DNA from: Sphingomonas sp. Leaf9
GTDB lineage: Bacteria > Pseudomonadota > Alphaproteobacteria > Sphingomonadales > Sphingomonadaceae
Direction: 5' to 3'
Length of the DNA: 64,000 nt
Assembly (NCBI RefSeq): GCF_001421355.1
Contig: NZ_LMKC01000005.1
Coordinates: 73,001-137,000, forward strand
Position numbers and translations under genes: made by a program. Below are positions 9,888-19,154 of the stretch, piece after piece; the first letter of the stretch is position 1; the number at the start of each line of letters is the position of its first letter. The notes beneath the pieces are model-generated. The model ran no database searches. It was not told the origin of the DNA and was given only the letters and a program-made list of their open reading frames with translations.

Positions 9888-11099
9888 ATGGCCGTTACGC
9901 TCAAGCCGCTATCCGAACAGACCCTCGTCATCACCGGTGCCTCGTCCGGCATCGGCCTGGCCACCGCCCGCCGCGCCGCGCGCGAGGGTGCGAAGGTCCT
10001 GCTGGTGGCGCGTAACGAAGACGCGCTGCGTGAAGCGGTCGAGGGCATCCGGCTGCGCGGCGGCAAGGCCGACCATTTCGCCATCGACGTAACCGCCGCC
10101 GATGCGCCCGAGCGGATCGGGGCAAAGGCGCGCGAGGTGTTCGGCGGGTTCGATACCTGGGTCAACGACGCCGCCGTCGCGCTTTATGCCCGGCTGGCGG
10201 ACACCAGTGTCGAGGAACAGCGCCGCCTGTTCGATGTCGGCTATTTCGCGATGGTCGCCGCATCACTCTATGCCGCGCGCGAACTGGCCGCGCGGGGTGG
10301 CGGCGCGATCGTCAATATCGGGTCGATCCTGTCCGATCGCGCGGTTCCGGTGCAGGGTGCGTACAGCGCCATGAAGCACGCCGTGCAGGGTTTCACCGAC
10401 GCCTTCCGCATGGAACTGGAAGCCGATGGCGAGCCGGTGTCGGTGACGCTGGTCAAGCCGGCGGCGATCGACACCCCCTATCCCGAACATGCCCGCAACC
10501 GGATGGACCAGCCCGCGCGCGTGCCCCCGGTCGTATATGACCCCGAACTGGTGGCCAAGGCGATCTGCTTTGCCGCCGCGCACCCGAAACGCGACCTGAG
10601 CGTAGGCGGCACCGGCATGGCGATGACCAGGATCAGCAACCTGCTGCCGCGCAGCGCCGACCGCTTCATGGAGAAATTCTTCAAGGAAGACGCACAGTCG
10701 ACCGACACGCCGGCAGCGCCGGGCACGCAGGACAATCTGTTCCGCCCCCGCGCCGATGGTCGTACCCGGTCGAACCAGGACCAGTATGTCCGCAAACAGA
10801 GCCTCGCGCTCGAGGCGCAGATGCGGCCGTGGACGACCGCGGCGGTGCTGGGCGGGATCGGCGTTGCCGCCGGCCTGCTGCTGTCGCTGCGCGGATCGAC
10901 GCCGCGTCGTCCGGTGGAGGGCCCCAAGCTGCTGCCCCCGCCGCGTGGCGATCAGGCTGACGGCACCGACGCCGGCGCGCCCCATGCCGCACGGATCGTC
11001 GATGCGGGGACGGTTCCGGGCGAGCCGGTATTCTCGGAGAAGCCCGCGGGCGCAGCAGTCGCGCCGAATGCGGCCGACATCAAGGTCGCACACCCCTGA
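9888..11099 (+). CDS. SDR family oxidoreductase with C-terminal membrane segment
   Basis: A 403-residue short-chain dehydrogenase/reductase. The Rossmann glycine motif is TGASSGIGLATA, the NAD(P) adenine site follows in VARNEDAL, the catalytic Ser is in NIGSILSDR and the YxxxK pair in YSAMKHAV. Beyond the usual 250-280 residues it continues with a linker and a probable hydrophobic helix (TTAAVLGGIGVAAGLLLSLRG, residues ~318-338) and a proline-rich tail, so it may be membrane-tethered. ATG 9888 is chosen because CCGGAG lies 7 nt upstream; the frame opens earlier. The substrate is unknown. Confidence 0.85.
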   Translation: MAVTLKPLSEQTLVITGASSGIGLATARRAAREGAKVLLVARNEDALREAVEGIRLRGGKADHFAIDVTAADAPERIGAKAREVFGGFDTWVNDAAVALYARLADTSVEEQRRLFDVGYFAMVAASLYAARELAARGGGAIVNIGSILSDRAVPVQGAYSAMKHAVQGFTDAFRMELEADGEPVSVTLVKPAAIDTPYPEHARNRMDQPARVPPVVYDPELVAKAICFAAAHPKRDLSVGGTGMAMTRISNLLPRSADRFMEKFFKEDAQSTDTPAAPGTQDNLFRPRADGRTRSNQDQYVRKQSLALEAQMRPWTTAAVLGGIGVAAGLLLSLRGSTPRRPVEGPKLLPPPRGDQADGTDAGAPHAARIVDAGTVPGEPVFSEKPAGAAVAPNAADIKVAHP

Positions 11100-11121
11100 A
11101 GGTGCGCCCCGCTGTCCGCAT

Positions 11122-11150
11122 CGTCACCCCGGAGCTGATCCGGGGTGGCG
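11122..11150. repeat. Palindrome CGTCACCCCGGA / TCCGGGGTGGCG between convergent genes
   Basis: Inverted arms (one mismatch) around a GCTGA centre, between the SDR and gmk stops. The same core occurs in a larger hairpin at 39539-39623, also between convergent genes, so this is a dispersed intergenic repeat that may act as a bidirectional terminator. Confidence 0.6.
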
Positions 11151-11177
11151 TCCCTACATCGGACAGTCGGACAGCGC

Positions 11178-11840
11178 TTATTCCCCCGGCCCGCGCATCA
11201 GCTTGCGGATGAACCCGATGACCCCGGTCTGGCGCGACCGGCGCAGGCGTTCGGCGGCGAGGATCGTCTGCACCTTGCGGAAGCACGCCTCGACGTCGTC
11301 GTTGACCAGCACATAGTCATAGCCGTCCCAGTGGCTGACCTCGGCCGCGGCCCGTGCCATGCGACCTTCGATCACCTCGGCGCTGTCGGTGTTGCGCGAC
11401 ACCAGCCGCTGCCGCAGTTCGGCCATTGACGGCGGCAGGATGAACACCCGCACCACGTCGCCGCCCGCGATCTGGAACAGCTGCTGCGCACCCTGCCAGT
11501 CGATGTCGAACAGCACGTCCTTGCCCGCGCTCAGCATCGCCTCGACCGCCGCGCGCGGCGTGCCGTAGCGGTTGTCGAATACATGCGCCCATTCGAGGAA
11601 TTCATGGTCGGCGACCATGCGGCGGAATTCCTCGAGGTCGACGAAGTGATATTCCTTGCCGTCGGTCTCACCGGGCCGGGGGCCGCGAGTCGTCGCCGAT
11701 ACCGACATCGACAGGTCGTCCTCGGCCGCGAGCAGCTTGCGCGCGATGGTCGATTTGCCCGCACCGGAGGGCGAGGACAGGACGAACAACACGCCGCGGC
11801 GCTTGAAGCCGTGGAGGTCGGGGTCTGGCAGATGGCTCAT
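11178..11840 (-). CDS. gmk: Guanylate kinase
   Basis: A 220-residue GMP kinase (ATP + GMP to ADP + GDP). The P-loop is SSPSGAGKST, the GMP-binding region SVSATTRGPRPGETDGKEYHFVD in pieces, then EFLEWAHVFDNRYGTP, and the lid RNTDSAEVIEGRM. ATG 11840 is chosen since the family normally begins shortly before the P-loop; upstream codons are open but unlikely to be translated. The C-terminus carries a short extension (QTGVIGFIRKLMRGPGE). Confidence 0.95.
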   Translation of the reverse strand: MSHLPDPDLHGFKRRGVLFVLSSPSGAGKSTIARKLLAAEDDLSMSVSATTRGPRPGETDGKEYHFVDLEEFRRMVADHEFLEWAHVFDNRYGTPRAAVEAMLSAGKDVLFDIDWQGAQQLFQIAGGDVVRVFILPPSMAELRQRLVSRNTDSAEVIEGRMARAAAEVSHWDGYDYVLVNDDVEACFRKVQTILAAERLRRSRQTGVIGFIRKLMRGPGE

Positions 11841-11999
11841 GGACCGGCCTATTCGCGCGGGCAGGCGCGCGGCGTCAAGGGGCGACGGCACAAAGCCATC
11901 GCCCCTTGATCGTGATCCACGGGATGTGGAGGTCTATCCGGCCGGTTACGGGCGGCCCCGTCCGGCACCGGTTCGCCATTGCGGCGAACCGGGCATTCG

Positions 12000-12206
12000 T
12001 CAGTAGCCGCGTCGCATCTTGTCCAGCTTGCGCCGGTCATATGCCTTCTTGGCCGCATAGCTGCCGCCGAGAATCATGCCCAGCGGCCCCATCCGGCGCA
12101 TCACCGCGCCAGCGGCCCAGCCCATCGCAGCACCCTTCACACCACCACGTCCATCGCGGCGATCCATCTGACGCCCGACAAGCGCGCCGATAATCCGTCC
12201 GATCAT
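12000..12206 (-). CDS. Small hypothetical protein, glycine-rich
   Basis: A 68-residue basic protein with a Gly/Ala/Met-rich stretch (GAAMGWAAGAVMRRMGPLGMILGGSYAAKKAYDRRK). Its start overlaps the stop of the upstream small gene by 4 bases (ATGA), a strong sign of a coupled pair. The central part could insert in a membrane but is broken by charged residues. No family recognised. Confidence 0.65.
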   Translation of the reverse strand: MIGRIIGALVGRQMDRRDGRGGVKGAAMGWAAGAVMRRMGPLGMILGGSYAAKKAYDRRKLDKMRRGY

Positions 12207-12421
12207 GCTGCATCCTCCGTTTCGAAGAGTTGTTCCTTCAGCTCGGCCGCACCGCGCAAGACGGCCCAGCCGACGGCATAGGTTATCGCCATCGGGATCG
12301 TGACTTTCAGGACGTTGGCGATGATGGCGCCCTTGATTGCGCCATCGACGCTCGAATCGTCATCGCCACTCATCTTGTCGATCGCGGCACCGACCAGTGC
12401 CCCTATCGTCGTCGCACCCAT
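12203..12421 (-). CDS. Small hypothetical membrane protein
   Basis: A 72-residue protein (MGATTIGALVGAAIDKMSG...). A glycine-zipper-like N-terminus is followed by an acidic DDDSS patch, a hydrophobic segment (AIIANVLKVTIPMAITYAVGW in part) and an acidic tail. GAGGGAAACC directly precedes ATG 12421 and fixes the start. It is coupled to the 68-residue protein by a 4-base overlap. Function unknown. Confidence 0.68.
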   Translation of the reverse strand: MGATTIGALVGAAIDKMSGDDDSSVDGAIKGAIIANVLKVTIPMAITYAVGWAVLRGAAELKEQLFETEDAA

Positions 12422-12520
12422 GGTTTCCCTCGCTGGAGTTATACAGATACAGCGCAGGAACGGCCGGGATGTTCCCTGTCGCGACACTACCGTTCGCAGG
12501 CATTCGCGCCATCGCCGACG

Positions 12521-12545
12521 CCAAAGTTCACAAAGTTCACACTCG
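12521..12545. repeat. 25-bp dispersed repeat with a tandem AAGTTCAC core
   Basis: Two AAGTTCAC units in direct repeat, inside a 25-bp unit that recurs at 26239-26263 with one difference. Both copies are in intergenic spacers. It could be a regulator site or a short mobile intergenic repeat. Confidence 0.6.
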
Positions 12546-12667
12546 CCACGTTTTCGCGGCCTCACGCATCACGATCGTCAAACCACGTCAGACTGCTCGA
12601 AGGACAACACCCCCAGCAGGCAGCATGGCATCCACCCACCATGTAGGAAAGCGGTCGGCGATCGGCG

Positions 12668-14053
12668 CTATCCGACCATCGTTTCCGGGCGGACGAGACG
12701 GTCGAACGTCCCCTCGTCGACCAGACCGAGCGCCAGCCCGGCCTCTCGCAGCGTCAACCCTTCGGCGTGCGCGTGCTTGGCGATCTTCGCGGCGTTGTCA
12801 TAACCGATCTCGGGCGCCAGCGCGGTGACCAGCATCAGGCTGCGTTCGACCAATTCGCCGATGCGTGCGCGGTTCGGCTCGATCCCGTCGACGCAGCGTG
12901 TGGCGAAACTGACCATGCCGATGCCGAGCAGATCGATCGAGCGCAGCACCGCCGCACCGATCAGCGGCTTGAAGACATTGAGTTCCAGATGCCCCTGCAT
13001 GCCGCCGACCGTTACCGACAGGTGGTTGCCCATCACCTGTGCCGCGACCATCGTCAGCATCTCGCACTGGGTCGGATTAACCTTGCCCGGCATGATCGAA
13101 CTGCCCGGTTCGTTGGCCGGCAGGTCGAGTTCGCCCAGCCCCGAACGCGGTCCCGATCCCAGCAGGCGGATATCGTTGGCGATCTTGGTCAGCGCGACAG
13201 CCAGCGTGTTGAGCGTGCCTGACAACTGCACCAGCGGATCGTTCGACGCCAGCGCCTCGAACTTGTTGGGCGCGGTGACGAAGGCATGGCCGGTGATCGA
13301 TGCGATCTCCGCCGCGACGCCCTCGGCAAAACCGGGTGCGGCGTTCAGACCGGTGCCAACCGCCGTTCCGCCTTGCGCCAGGCGCAACAGATCGCCCTCA
13401 GCCGCCTGCAACCGGCGCTTCGCATCGCGCAGTTGCGCACCATAGCCCGAAAATTCCTGGCCCAGCGTCAGCGGCGTCGCGTCCTGCAAATGGGTGCGGC
13501 CGATCTTGACGATATCGGCCCAGTCCTGCGCCTTCGCCTCCAGCGATCCGGCCAGCCGGTCGAGCGCCGGGAGCAGGTCGCGGTTCAGCGCCACGACCGC
13601 CGCGACGTGCAGCGCGGTCGGGAAGCTGTCGTTCGACGACTGGCCCATATTCACATGGTCGTTGGGGTGGACCGGCACCTTGCCGCCACGGACACTGGTC
13701 AGCGCTTCATTGGCGCGGCCGGCGATCACTTCGTTGACGTTCATGTTCGACTGGGTACCGCTGCCGGTCTGCCAGATGACCAGCGGGAACTGGTCGTCGA
13801 GCTTTCCCGCGATCACCTCGCCCGCTGCCGCCTTGATCGCATCGGCGATGTTGGCATCGAGACCATGCGCCCGGTTCACCCGCGCCGCCGCCTGCTTCAC
13901 GATGGCGAGCGCGTGGACGATGCCGATCGGCATGCGTTCGGACGGCGGAAAGGGGAAATTCTCGATCGATCGTTCGGTCTGCGCCCCCCAATAGGCGGCG
14001 GCGGGAACCTCGACAGCGCCGATCGAGTCGGTTTCGGTACGGGTATCGGTCAT
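12668..14053 (-). CDS. fumC: Class II fumarate hydratase
   Basis: A 461-residue fumarase catalysing fumarate to (S)-malate in the TCA cycle; cytosolic homotetramer. Diagnostic blocks are [53 protein letters not shown] and the family signature [13 protein letters not shown]. Length equals the usual ~460. ATG 14053 begins [12 protein letters not shown]; the frame is open further upstream but ATG 14053 gives the standard N-terminus. aconitase acnA is elsewhere in the window (26.5-29.2 kb). Confidence 0.96.
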   Translation of the reverse strand: MTDTRTETDSIGAVEVPAAAYWGAQTERSIENFPFPPSERMPIGIVHALAIVKQAAARVNRAHGLDANIADAIKAAAGEVIAGKLDDQFPLVIWQTGSGTQSNMNVNEVIAGRANEALTSVRGGKVPVHPNDHVNMGQSSNDSFPTALHVAAVVALNRDLLPALDRLAGSLEAKAQDWADIVKIGRTHLQDATPLTLGQEFSGYGAQLRDAKRRLQAAEGDLLRLAQGGTAVGTGLNAAPGFAEGVAAEIASITGHAFVTAPNKFEALASNDPLVQLSGTLNTLAVALTKIANDIRLLGSGPRSGLGELDLPANEPGSSIMPGKVNPTQCEMLTMVAAQVMGNHLSVTVGGMQGHLELNVFKPLIGAAVLRSIDLLGIGMVSFATRCVDGIEPNRARIGELVERSLMLVTALAPEIGYDNAAKIAKHAHAEGLTLREAGLALGLVDEGTFDRLVRPETMVG

Positions 14054-14076
14054 GCCGACCAAAACCCGTGGCCGCG

Positions 14077-14493
14077 TCAGTCGATCCGTTTCGACAGGAA
14101 GAAGCGCGCATGCCCCGGTGGAAAATCGTCGATCGTTCCGAACTGCGCAAAGCCCAGCTTTTCGTAGAAGCCGCGCGCCTGAAAGCTGAAGGTGTCGAGC
14201 CACATGCCGATGCACCCCGCGTCGCGCGCAAGGGTCTCGGCCTGCTGCATCAGGTCGCGGCCGATCCCCTGCCCCTTATGCTCGGGCGCGATCGCCAGGA
14301 ATTCGACGAACAGCCAGCGATAGCCGATCTTGCCGTACAGCCCGCCGGTGATCGTGCCCGCCGCGTCGCGCAAGACGATCGCGACCTGCCGCCGCTCGGT
14401 CGGCCCGACCGAGGCGTCGTTATGCGCGGACAGGATGCGCAGAATCGCCTCGCGCTCTACCTCGCTTGGGGACGCGACGACCTCGATCGTCAC
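14077..14493 (-). CDS. GNAT family N-acetyltransferase
   Basis: A 138-residue GNAT acetyltransferase using acetyl-CoA. The acetyl-CoA pyrophosphate loop is [11 protein letters not shown] (motif A), preceded by a beta strand VEFLAIAPE and followed by the C-terminal [13 protein letters not shown] motif common to the fold. Substrate unknown. Start ATG 14493 overlaps the sspB stop by 4 bases, so it is co-translated with sspB. Confidence 0.88.
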   Translation of the reverse strand: MTIEVVASPSEVEREAILRILSAHNDASVGPTERRQVAIVLRDAAGTITGGLYGKIGYRWLFVEFLAIAPEHKGQGIGRDLMQQAETLARDAGCIGMWLDTFSFQARGFYEKLGFAQFGTIDDFPPGHARFFLSKRID

Positions 14494-14972
14494 TTCTTGC
14501 GCTTGAAGTCCACGGCGACGACGTTCGACCCGTCCTCGCTCACCGCGATCGGGGCGTCGTTTTCGGGCGGATCATGCGGTTCGGGTTCGTCGCCCGGCTC
14601 GTCGTTCGCCTGGAACCGCAGTTCGAAATTGACCGCCGGATCGTGGAAGCCGGTGATCGCGGCATAGGGGATGACCAGCGTCGACGGGATGCCGCCAAAG
14701 CTAAGCCCCACCGAGAAGCGCTCGGCATCGACGGTCAGGTCCCAGAAGCGATGCTGGATGACGATCGTCATTTCATCGGGGAAGCGTTCGATCAGCCGCT
14801 TGGGGATATCGACCCCCGGTGCCTGCGTCTTGAACGTGATATAGAAGTGATGCTCGCCGGGCAGCGCGCCGGTGGCGGAGACCTGCCCCAGGACGCGACC
14901 GACTACGGCGCGCAGGGCTTCCTGGACGATCTCGTCATACGGGATCAGGCTGTCGGCGACGGTCTGGCTCAT
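14490..14972 (-). CDS. sspB: ClpXP adaptor SspB (alphaproteobacterial type)
   Basis: A 160-residue stringent-starvation-protein B homologue that tethers ssrA-tagged substrates to ClpXP. The core fold region FYITFKTQAPGVDIPKRL.ERFPDEMTIVIQHRFWDLTV is recognisable, with PYAAITGFHDPAVNFELRF after it. An acidic disordered linker (ANDEPGDEPEPHDPPENDAP) leads to a short C-terminal peptide ([11 protein letters not shown]) that in SspB binds the ClpX zinc domain. ATG 14972 is selected; the frame continues upstream but across the promoter region shared with hisB. Confidence 0.9.
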   Translation of the reverse strand: MSQTVADSLIPYDEIVQEALRAVVGRVLGQVSATGALPGEHHFYITFKTQAPGVDIPKRLIERFPDEMTIVIQHRFWDLTVDAERFSVGLSFGGIPSTLVIPYAAITGFHDPAVNFELRFQANDEPGDEPEPHDPPENDAPIAVSEDGSNVVAVDFKRKK

Positions 14973-15053
14973 GGCGCCCTTGGGTAGCGGCGTTTGACGG
15001 GGCGTCAAGATTCGTTGCGTTGCATGGGCGTCGCCAAGCGCTATGAGACGGCC

Positions 15054-15641
15054 ATGCGCACCGCCACCATCGCCCGCAAGACCAGCGAGACGTTGATCGA
15101 CGTCACGGTCAACCTCGACGGTACCGGCATCTACGACGTGTCGACCGGGGTCGGATTCTTCGACCATATGCTCGAACAATTGTCGCGCCATTCGCTGATC
15201 GACCTGACCGTGCGGACGGTCGGCGACCTGCATATCGACGCGCACCATACGGTCGAGGATACCGGCATCGCCATCGGCGAGGCGTTCGCCAAGGCGCTGG
15301 GCGACAAGCGCGGCATCCGCCGCTATGGCGACGCGCTGTCGCCGATGGACGAGACGCTGACCCGTGTTGCCTTGGACATTTCCGGGCGCCCGTGGCTGGT
15401 GTGGAAGGTGCAGTTCACCCAGGCACAGCTCGGCACGATGGATACCGAGATGTTCGGCCATTTCTGCCACAGCTTCGCCCAGGCCGCCGGCATCACGCTG
15501 CATGTCGAGACGATCTACGGCACCAACAACCATCATATCGCCGAGAGCATCTTCAAGGGGCTGGCGCGCGCACTGCGCACCGCGACCGAGATCGACCCGC
15601 GCAAGGGCGATGCCATCCCGTCGACCAAGGGAGTGTTGTGA
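15054..15641 (+). CDS. hisB: Imidazoleglycerol-phosphate dehydratase
   Basis: A 195-residue monofunctional IGP dehydratase, sixth step of histidine synthesis. The two His/Glu-rich metal motifs are [18 protein letters not shown] and [23 protein letters not shown], and the Mn-dependent fold is complete. It opens the his operon, 81 bases from the divergent sspB. ATG 15054 gives the standard N-terminus ([12 protein letters not shown]). Confidence 0.96.
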   Translation: MRTATIARKTSETLIDVTVNLDGTGIYDVSTGVGFFDHMLEQLSRHSLIDLTVRTVGDLHIDAHHTVEDTGIAIGEAFAKALGDKRGIRRYGDALSPMDETLTRVALDISGRPWLVWKVQFTQAQLGTMDTEMFGHFCHSFAQAAGITLHVETIYGTNNHHIAESIFKGLARALRTATEIDPRKGDAIPSTKGVL

Positions 15642-15642
15642 G

Positions 15643-15948
15643 ATGGTAGCCCGTTTGATGCAGCCGATGTGCCTGGCGATGCTGACCTATGTGAAGCCGC
15701 TGGACGAAGTCGACGCCCACCGCGACGCGCATGTCGCGTGGATCAAGGCGGCGATGGACGCCGGCACCATGCTGCTCGCCGGACGGCGCAATCCGCCGAC
15801 CGGCGGCGTGCTGCTGTTTCGGGGTGAAGAGGACGCCGTGCGCGCGCTGGTCGAGACCGATCCGTTCGTCGTGAACGGCGTCGCGACGGTCGAGGTCGTC
15901 GCCTTCACCATGACGCTGGCGATGGACCAGATCGGCGACCTGTTTTGA
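15643..15948 (+). CDS. YciI family protein inserted in the his operon
   Basis: A 101-residue YciI-like (YCII) ferredoxin-fold protein: LTYVKPLDEVDAHRDAHVAWI with the conserved His-Asp pair, GGVLLFR, and DPFVVNGVATVEVVAF. Family activity is mostly undefined; some members are dehydrochlorinase-like or muconolactone-like. It starts 2 bases after hisB and its stop overlaps the hisH start (TTGA). ATG 15643 follows GGGAG by 9 nt. Its conserved position in the operon suggests a link to histidine synthesis, which is inference. Confidence 0.82.
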   Translation: MVARLMQPMCLAMLTYVKPLDEVDAHRDAHVAWIKAAMDAGTMLLAGRRNPPTGGVLLFRGEEDAVRALVETDPFVVNGVATVEVVAFTMTLAMDQIGDLF

Positions 15949-16544
15949 TCGCATTGATCGATTACGGCGCGGGCAATCTCCAGTCGGTCGCCAATGCGCT
16001 GAAGGCCGCCGGTGCGCAGGACCTGTCGATCACTGCCGATCCGGATGTGGTCAGACAAGCCGACCGGATCGTCCTGCCCGGCGTCGGTGCCTTTGCCGCG
16101 TGCATGAACGGGCTGACCGCGATCCCCGGCATGGTCGAGGCAATGCGAGCGCGCGTGCTCGACGGCGGCGTACCGTTCCTTGGTGTGTGCGTGGGCATGC
16201 AGTTGCTTGCCACCACCGGTGAGGAGTTTGGCAGCCACGCCGGCCTTGGCTGGATCGAGGGCACCGTCCGCCGCCTACCCGCATCGCCCGGCATCACCGT
16301 GCCGCATATGGGCTGGAACGATGTCGTGCCGGCCGCGCCGCACCCGTTGCTGGTGACCGGTGAAGCCTATTTCCTGCACAGCTATGCGTTCGAGGGCAGC
16401 CATGTCCTTGCCACGACCGACCATGGCGGCCCGGTGACCGCGGCGATCGGCCGCGACAACCTGCTGGGCGTGCAGTTCCACCCCGAAAAGAGCCAGCGCT
16501 ACGGATTGGCGCTGCTGGAAAGGTTCCTCGCATGGCGTCCTTGA
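15945..16544 (+). CDS. hisH: Imidazole glycerol phosphate synthase, glutamine amidotransferase subunit
   Basis: A 199-residue class I glutaminase that supplies ammonia to HisF. The triad is Cys in GVCVGMQLL and His/Glu in QFHPEKSQ. The N-terminus [11 protein letters not shown] is typical. The only start giving this N-terminus is TTG 15945, overlapping the upstream TGA (TTGA), so expression depends on coupling. It overlaps hisA by 13 bases. Confidence 0.95.
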   Translation: MIALIDYGAGNLQSVANALKAAGAQDLSITADPDVVRQADRIVLPGVGAFAACMNGLTAIPGMVEAMRARVLDGGVPFLGVCVGMQLLATTGEEFGSHAGLGWIEGTVRRLPASPGITVPHMGWNDVVPAAPHPLLVTGEAYFLHSYAFEGSHVLATTDHGGPVTAAIGRDNLLGVQFHPEKSQRYGLALLERFLAWRP

Positions 16545-17260
16545 TCGTCTTTCCTGCCATCGACCTGAAGGGCGGACAGGTCGTCCGTCTGGCCGAGGGC
16601 GATATGGACCGCGCCACCGTCTATGGCGACGATCCCGCGCACCAGGCGACGCTGTTCGCCGATGCCGGTGCGGATCATCTGCACGTCGTCGACCTCGACG
16701 GGGCGTTCGCCGGGCAATCGGTGAACGGCGACGCGGTCGCCGGTATCCTGAAAGCGTTTCCGGGTCGGGTGCAGCTGGGCGGCGGCATCCGCAACCGCGC
16801 GAATGTCGACCGCTGGCTCGACCTGGGCGTTGCGCGGGTGGTGATCGGTACCGCCGCGCTGGAAGACCCCGATTTTGTGCGCGAAGCCGCCGCCGCCTGT
16901 CCGGGGCGGATCGTCGTCGCGGTCGATGCGTGGGACGGCATGGTCGCGACGCGCGGCTGGGCGGACGTGTCGACCGTCTCGGTCACCGACCTCGCCCGCC
17001 GGTTCGAGGATGCCGGCGTCGCCGCGCTCCTGTTCACCGATGTCGGGCGCGACGGGATGCTGAAAGGCTGCAATGTCGAGGCGACCGCCGCGCTTGCCCG
17101 CACCGTATCGATCCCGGTCATCGCCAGCGGCGGGGTTGCCGGCATCGAGGACATTCACGCGCTGAGGGGCAAGGCCGGGATCGAAGGTGTCATCACCGGC
17201 CGCGCGCTGTATGACGGTCGCCTCGACCTGGCCGAAGCGATCCGGGTCGCGACCGCATGA
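16532..17260 (+). CDS. hisA: ProFAR isomerase
   Basis: A 242-residue beta/alpha-barrel isomerase of the histidine pathway. The duplicated half-barrel phosphate sites are visible ([26 protein letters not shown]), with catalytic Asp in AIDLK and in LFTDVGRDG. It overlaps hisH by 13 bases and hisF by 4. Confidence 0.95.
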   Translation: MASLIVFPAIDLKGGQVVRLAEGDMDRATVYGDDPAHQATLFADAGADHLHVVDLDGAFAGQSVNGDAVAGILKAFPGRVQLGGGIRNRANVDRWLDLGVARVVIGTAALEDPDFVREAAAACPGRIVVAVDAWDGMVATRGWADVSTVSVTDLARRFEDAGVAALLFTDVGRDGMLKGCNVEATAALARTVSIPVIASGGVAGIEDIHALRGKAGIEGVITGRALYDGRLDLAEAIRVATA

Positions 17261-18018
17261 CGGTGCGGGCGCGGGTCATCCCCTGTCTCGACGTCCATGC
17301 CGGGCGGGTGGTGAAGGGCGTGAACTTCGTCGATCTGCGCGATGCGGGCGATCCGGTCGAACAGGCGCGCGCCTATGACGCCGCCGGGGCCGACGAGCTG
17401 ACCTTTCTCGACATCGGCGCCAGCCATGAAGGGCGCGACACGATCATCGACGTGGTGCGTCGCACCGCCGAAGTGTGCTTCATGCCGCTGACCGTCGGTG
17501 GCGGGGTGCGGTCGCCCGACGATGCCCGCGCGCTGTTGCTGGCCGGTGCCGACAAGGTGGCGGTGAACTCCGCCGCCGTGGCGCGTCCCGAACTGGTCGC
17601 CGACATCGCCGACCGCTTCGGCAGCCAGTGCGTTACCGCTTCGGTCGATGCGCGCCGGGTCGATGGCCATTGGGAGGTGTTCACCCATGGCGGCAGACGG
17701 GCGACCGGGATCGATGCGGTCGACCATGCGCTGAAGCTGGCAAAGCTGGGCGCGGGCGAGTTGCTGGTGACGTCGATGGACCGTGACGGCACGCGCGATG
17801 GCTATGACCTCGACCTGATCCGCACCATCGCCGATGCGGTGTCGGTGCCGGTGGTCGCGTCGGGCGGCGTCGGCACGCTCGACCACCTCGTCGCAGGGGT
17901 GACGCAGGGCCATGCCAGCGCGGTGCTGGCGGCGTCGATCTTTCATTTCGGCGAGGCGTCGGTTGCGGACGCGCACGCGGCGCTGGCCGCGGCGGGGGTG
18001 CCGGTCCGCAGCCACTAA
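17257..18018 (+). CDS. hisF: Imidazole glycerol phosphate synthase cyclase subunit
   Basis: A 253-residue barrel that partners HisH and makes imidazole glycerol phosphate and AICAR. Landmarks are [19 protein letters not shown] (catalytic Asp in CLDV), [27 protein letters not shown] (second catalytic Asp) and VVASGGVG. Its start overlaps the hisA stop by 4 bases (ATGA). Confidence 0.96.
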   Translation: MTVRARVIPCLDVHAGRVVKGVNFVDLRDAGDPVEQARAYDAAGADELTFLDIGASHEGRDTIIDVVRRTAEVCFMPLTVGGGVRSPDDARALLLAGADKVAVNSAAVARPELVADIADRFGSQCVTASVDARRVDGHWEVFTHGGRRATGIDAVDHALKLAKLGAGELLVTSMDRDGTRDGYDLDLIRTIADAVSVPVVASGGVGTLDHLVAGVTQGHASAVLAASIFHFGEASVADAHAALAAAGVPVRSH

Positions 18019-18159
18019 AATCCTCCCCGCTCGCGGGGAGGGGGACCATGCGTAGCATGGTGGAGGGGGATCGCGGCGCAACGCAACGGTCCCGTATGCG
18101 GACACCCCCCTCCACCATCGCTTCGCGACGGTCCCCCTCTCCGTGCCGGGGAGGATTTT
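18017..18159. repeat. 143-bp imperfect palindromic element inside the his operon
   Basis: Outer arms AAAATCCTCCCC (18017-18028) and GGGGAGGATTTT (18148-18159) are perfect complements. A second, imperfect pair of arms (GGTGGAGGGGG on one side, CCCCCCTCCACC on the other) lies inside, so the whole element can fold into a nested hairpin. It begins at the last base pair of the hisF stop and separates hisF from the rest of the operon. A related half-element is at 42801-42852. It fits a dispersed non-coding palindrome family; mobility is not demonstrated. Confidence 0.7.
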
Positions 18160-18190
18160 CTCGCGAACGAAAACCCCCTACAGCCGCTCC

Positions 18191-18346
18191 ATGGCCACGA
18201 CCGCCCTTGCCGCCGCCCATTCCGGCATCGCTCCACCCCGCGAAGGCTTTGCCTTTTCGGACGTCGCGACCTTCGTGGCGTTCGCGTTCATGGTGGTGCT
18301 GGCGCGACGGGCGATCCGCAATCGGCAACGCAAGAACAGGGACTGA
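18191..18346 (+). CDS. Putative 51-residue membrane protein between hisF and hisE
   Basis: ATG 18191 opens a 51-residue frame with one predicted helix (FSDVATFVAFAFMVVLARRAI) and a basic C-terminus (RNRQRKNRD). Its stop is one base before the hisE ATG, a spacing typical of coupled genes. No family recognised and the RBS is weak, so it may simply be a leader peptide for hisE. Confidence 0.5.
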   Translation: MATTALAAAHSGIAPPREGFAFSDVATFVAFAFMVVLARRAIRNRQRKNRD

Positions 18347-18347
18347 C

Positions 18348-18665
18348 ATGGACGCCTTCGACCGGCTTGAATCGGTGATCGCCAGCCGGATCGGCGGCGA
18401 TCCCACACAATCCTATGTCGCAAAGCTGCACGCGCGCGGCACGGCCAAGATCGCGCAGAAGGTCGGCGAGGAAGCGGTCGAGTGCGTGATCGCGGCGATG
18501 GCCGACGACCGCGCCGGGCTGATCGGCGAGGCCGCCGATTTGATGTTCCACCTGACGCTGCTGCTGCAAGCCCAGGGCATCGCGCTCGACGATGTCCGCG
18601 CCGAACTGACCCGCCGCGAGGGCCAGTCGGGCATCGCCGAAAAAGCCTCCCGCCCCCAGGAGTGA
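18348..18665 (+). CDS. hisE: Phosphoribosyl-ATP pyrophosphatase
   Basis: A 105-residue all-alpha NTP-PPase performing the second step of histidine synthesis (PR-ATP to PR-AMP). The metal-binding motifs are KVGEEAVECVIAAM and EAADLMFHLTLLL. The separate cyclohydrolase domain HisI is not fused. It follows the 51-residue frame by one base and precedes the HIT gene by four. Confidence 0.95.
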   Translation: MDAFDRLESVIASRIGGDPTQSYVAKLHARGTAKIAQKVGEEAVECVIAAMADDRAGLIGEAADLMFHLTLLLQAQGIALDDVRAELTRREGQSGIAEKASRPQE

Positions 18666-18669
18666 TCCC

Positions 18670-19047
18670 ATGCCGATCGACGCCACGAAGCCCTATGACG
18701 ACGACAACATCTTTGCCCGCATCCTGCGTGGCGAGATCCCGGCCAAGCGGATCTACGAGGACGACTTCGCCCTCGCCTTCCACGATATCGCCCCGCAGGC
18801 ACCCGTCCATGTGCTGGTGATCCCCAAGGGCCGCTATGTGTCGTGGGACGATTTTGCCGCGAACGCTCCCGACGCGGAGATCGCCGGCTTCGTGCGGGCG
18901 GTCGGCCATGTCGCGCGCGACCACGGGCTGGTCGAACCGGGCTATCGCCTGCTCGCCAATATCGGCGGGCATGGCGGGCAGGAGGTGCCGCACCTCCACG
19001 TCCACCTGTTCGGCGGGGCGCCGCTGGGGCCGATGCTGGCGCGATAG
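18670..19047 (+). CDS. HIT family nucleotide hydrolase (HinT-like)
   Basis: A 125-residue histidine triad protein hydrolysing AMP-lysine-type phosphoramidates. The triad is PHLHVHLFGG near the C-terminus; FARILRGEIPAKRIYEDDFALAFHDI is the typical N-terminal half. Four-base spacing from hisE suggests co-transcription with the his genes, a frequent order in alphaproteobacteria. Confidence 0.92.
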   Translation: MPIDATKPYDDDNIFARILRGEIPAKRIYEDDFALAFHDIAPQAPVHVLVIPKGRYVSWDDFAANAPDAEIAGFVRAVGHVARDHGLVEPGYRLLANIGGHGGQEVPHLHVHLFGGAPLGPMLAR

Positions 19048-19154
19048 GACAGCTTTATTGCACGAAAGGAATTGCGCGGGGCGGATTTGCGGGTAGGTTT
19101 ACGCCTTTGTAACTTCGCGGCCCCGCAAGAAGGCGCCGCGTTTGGGGGGCCTGC

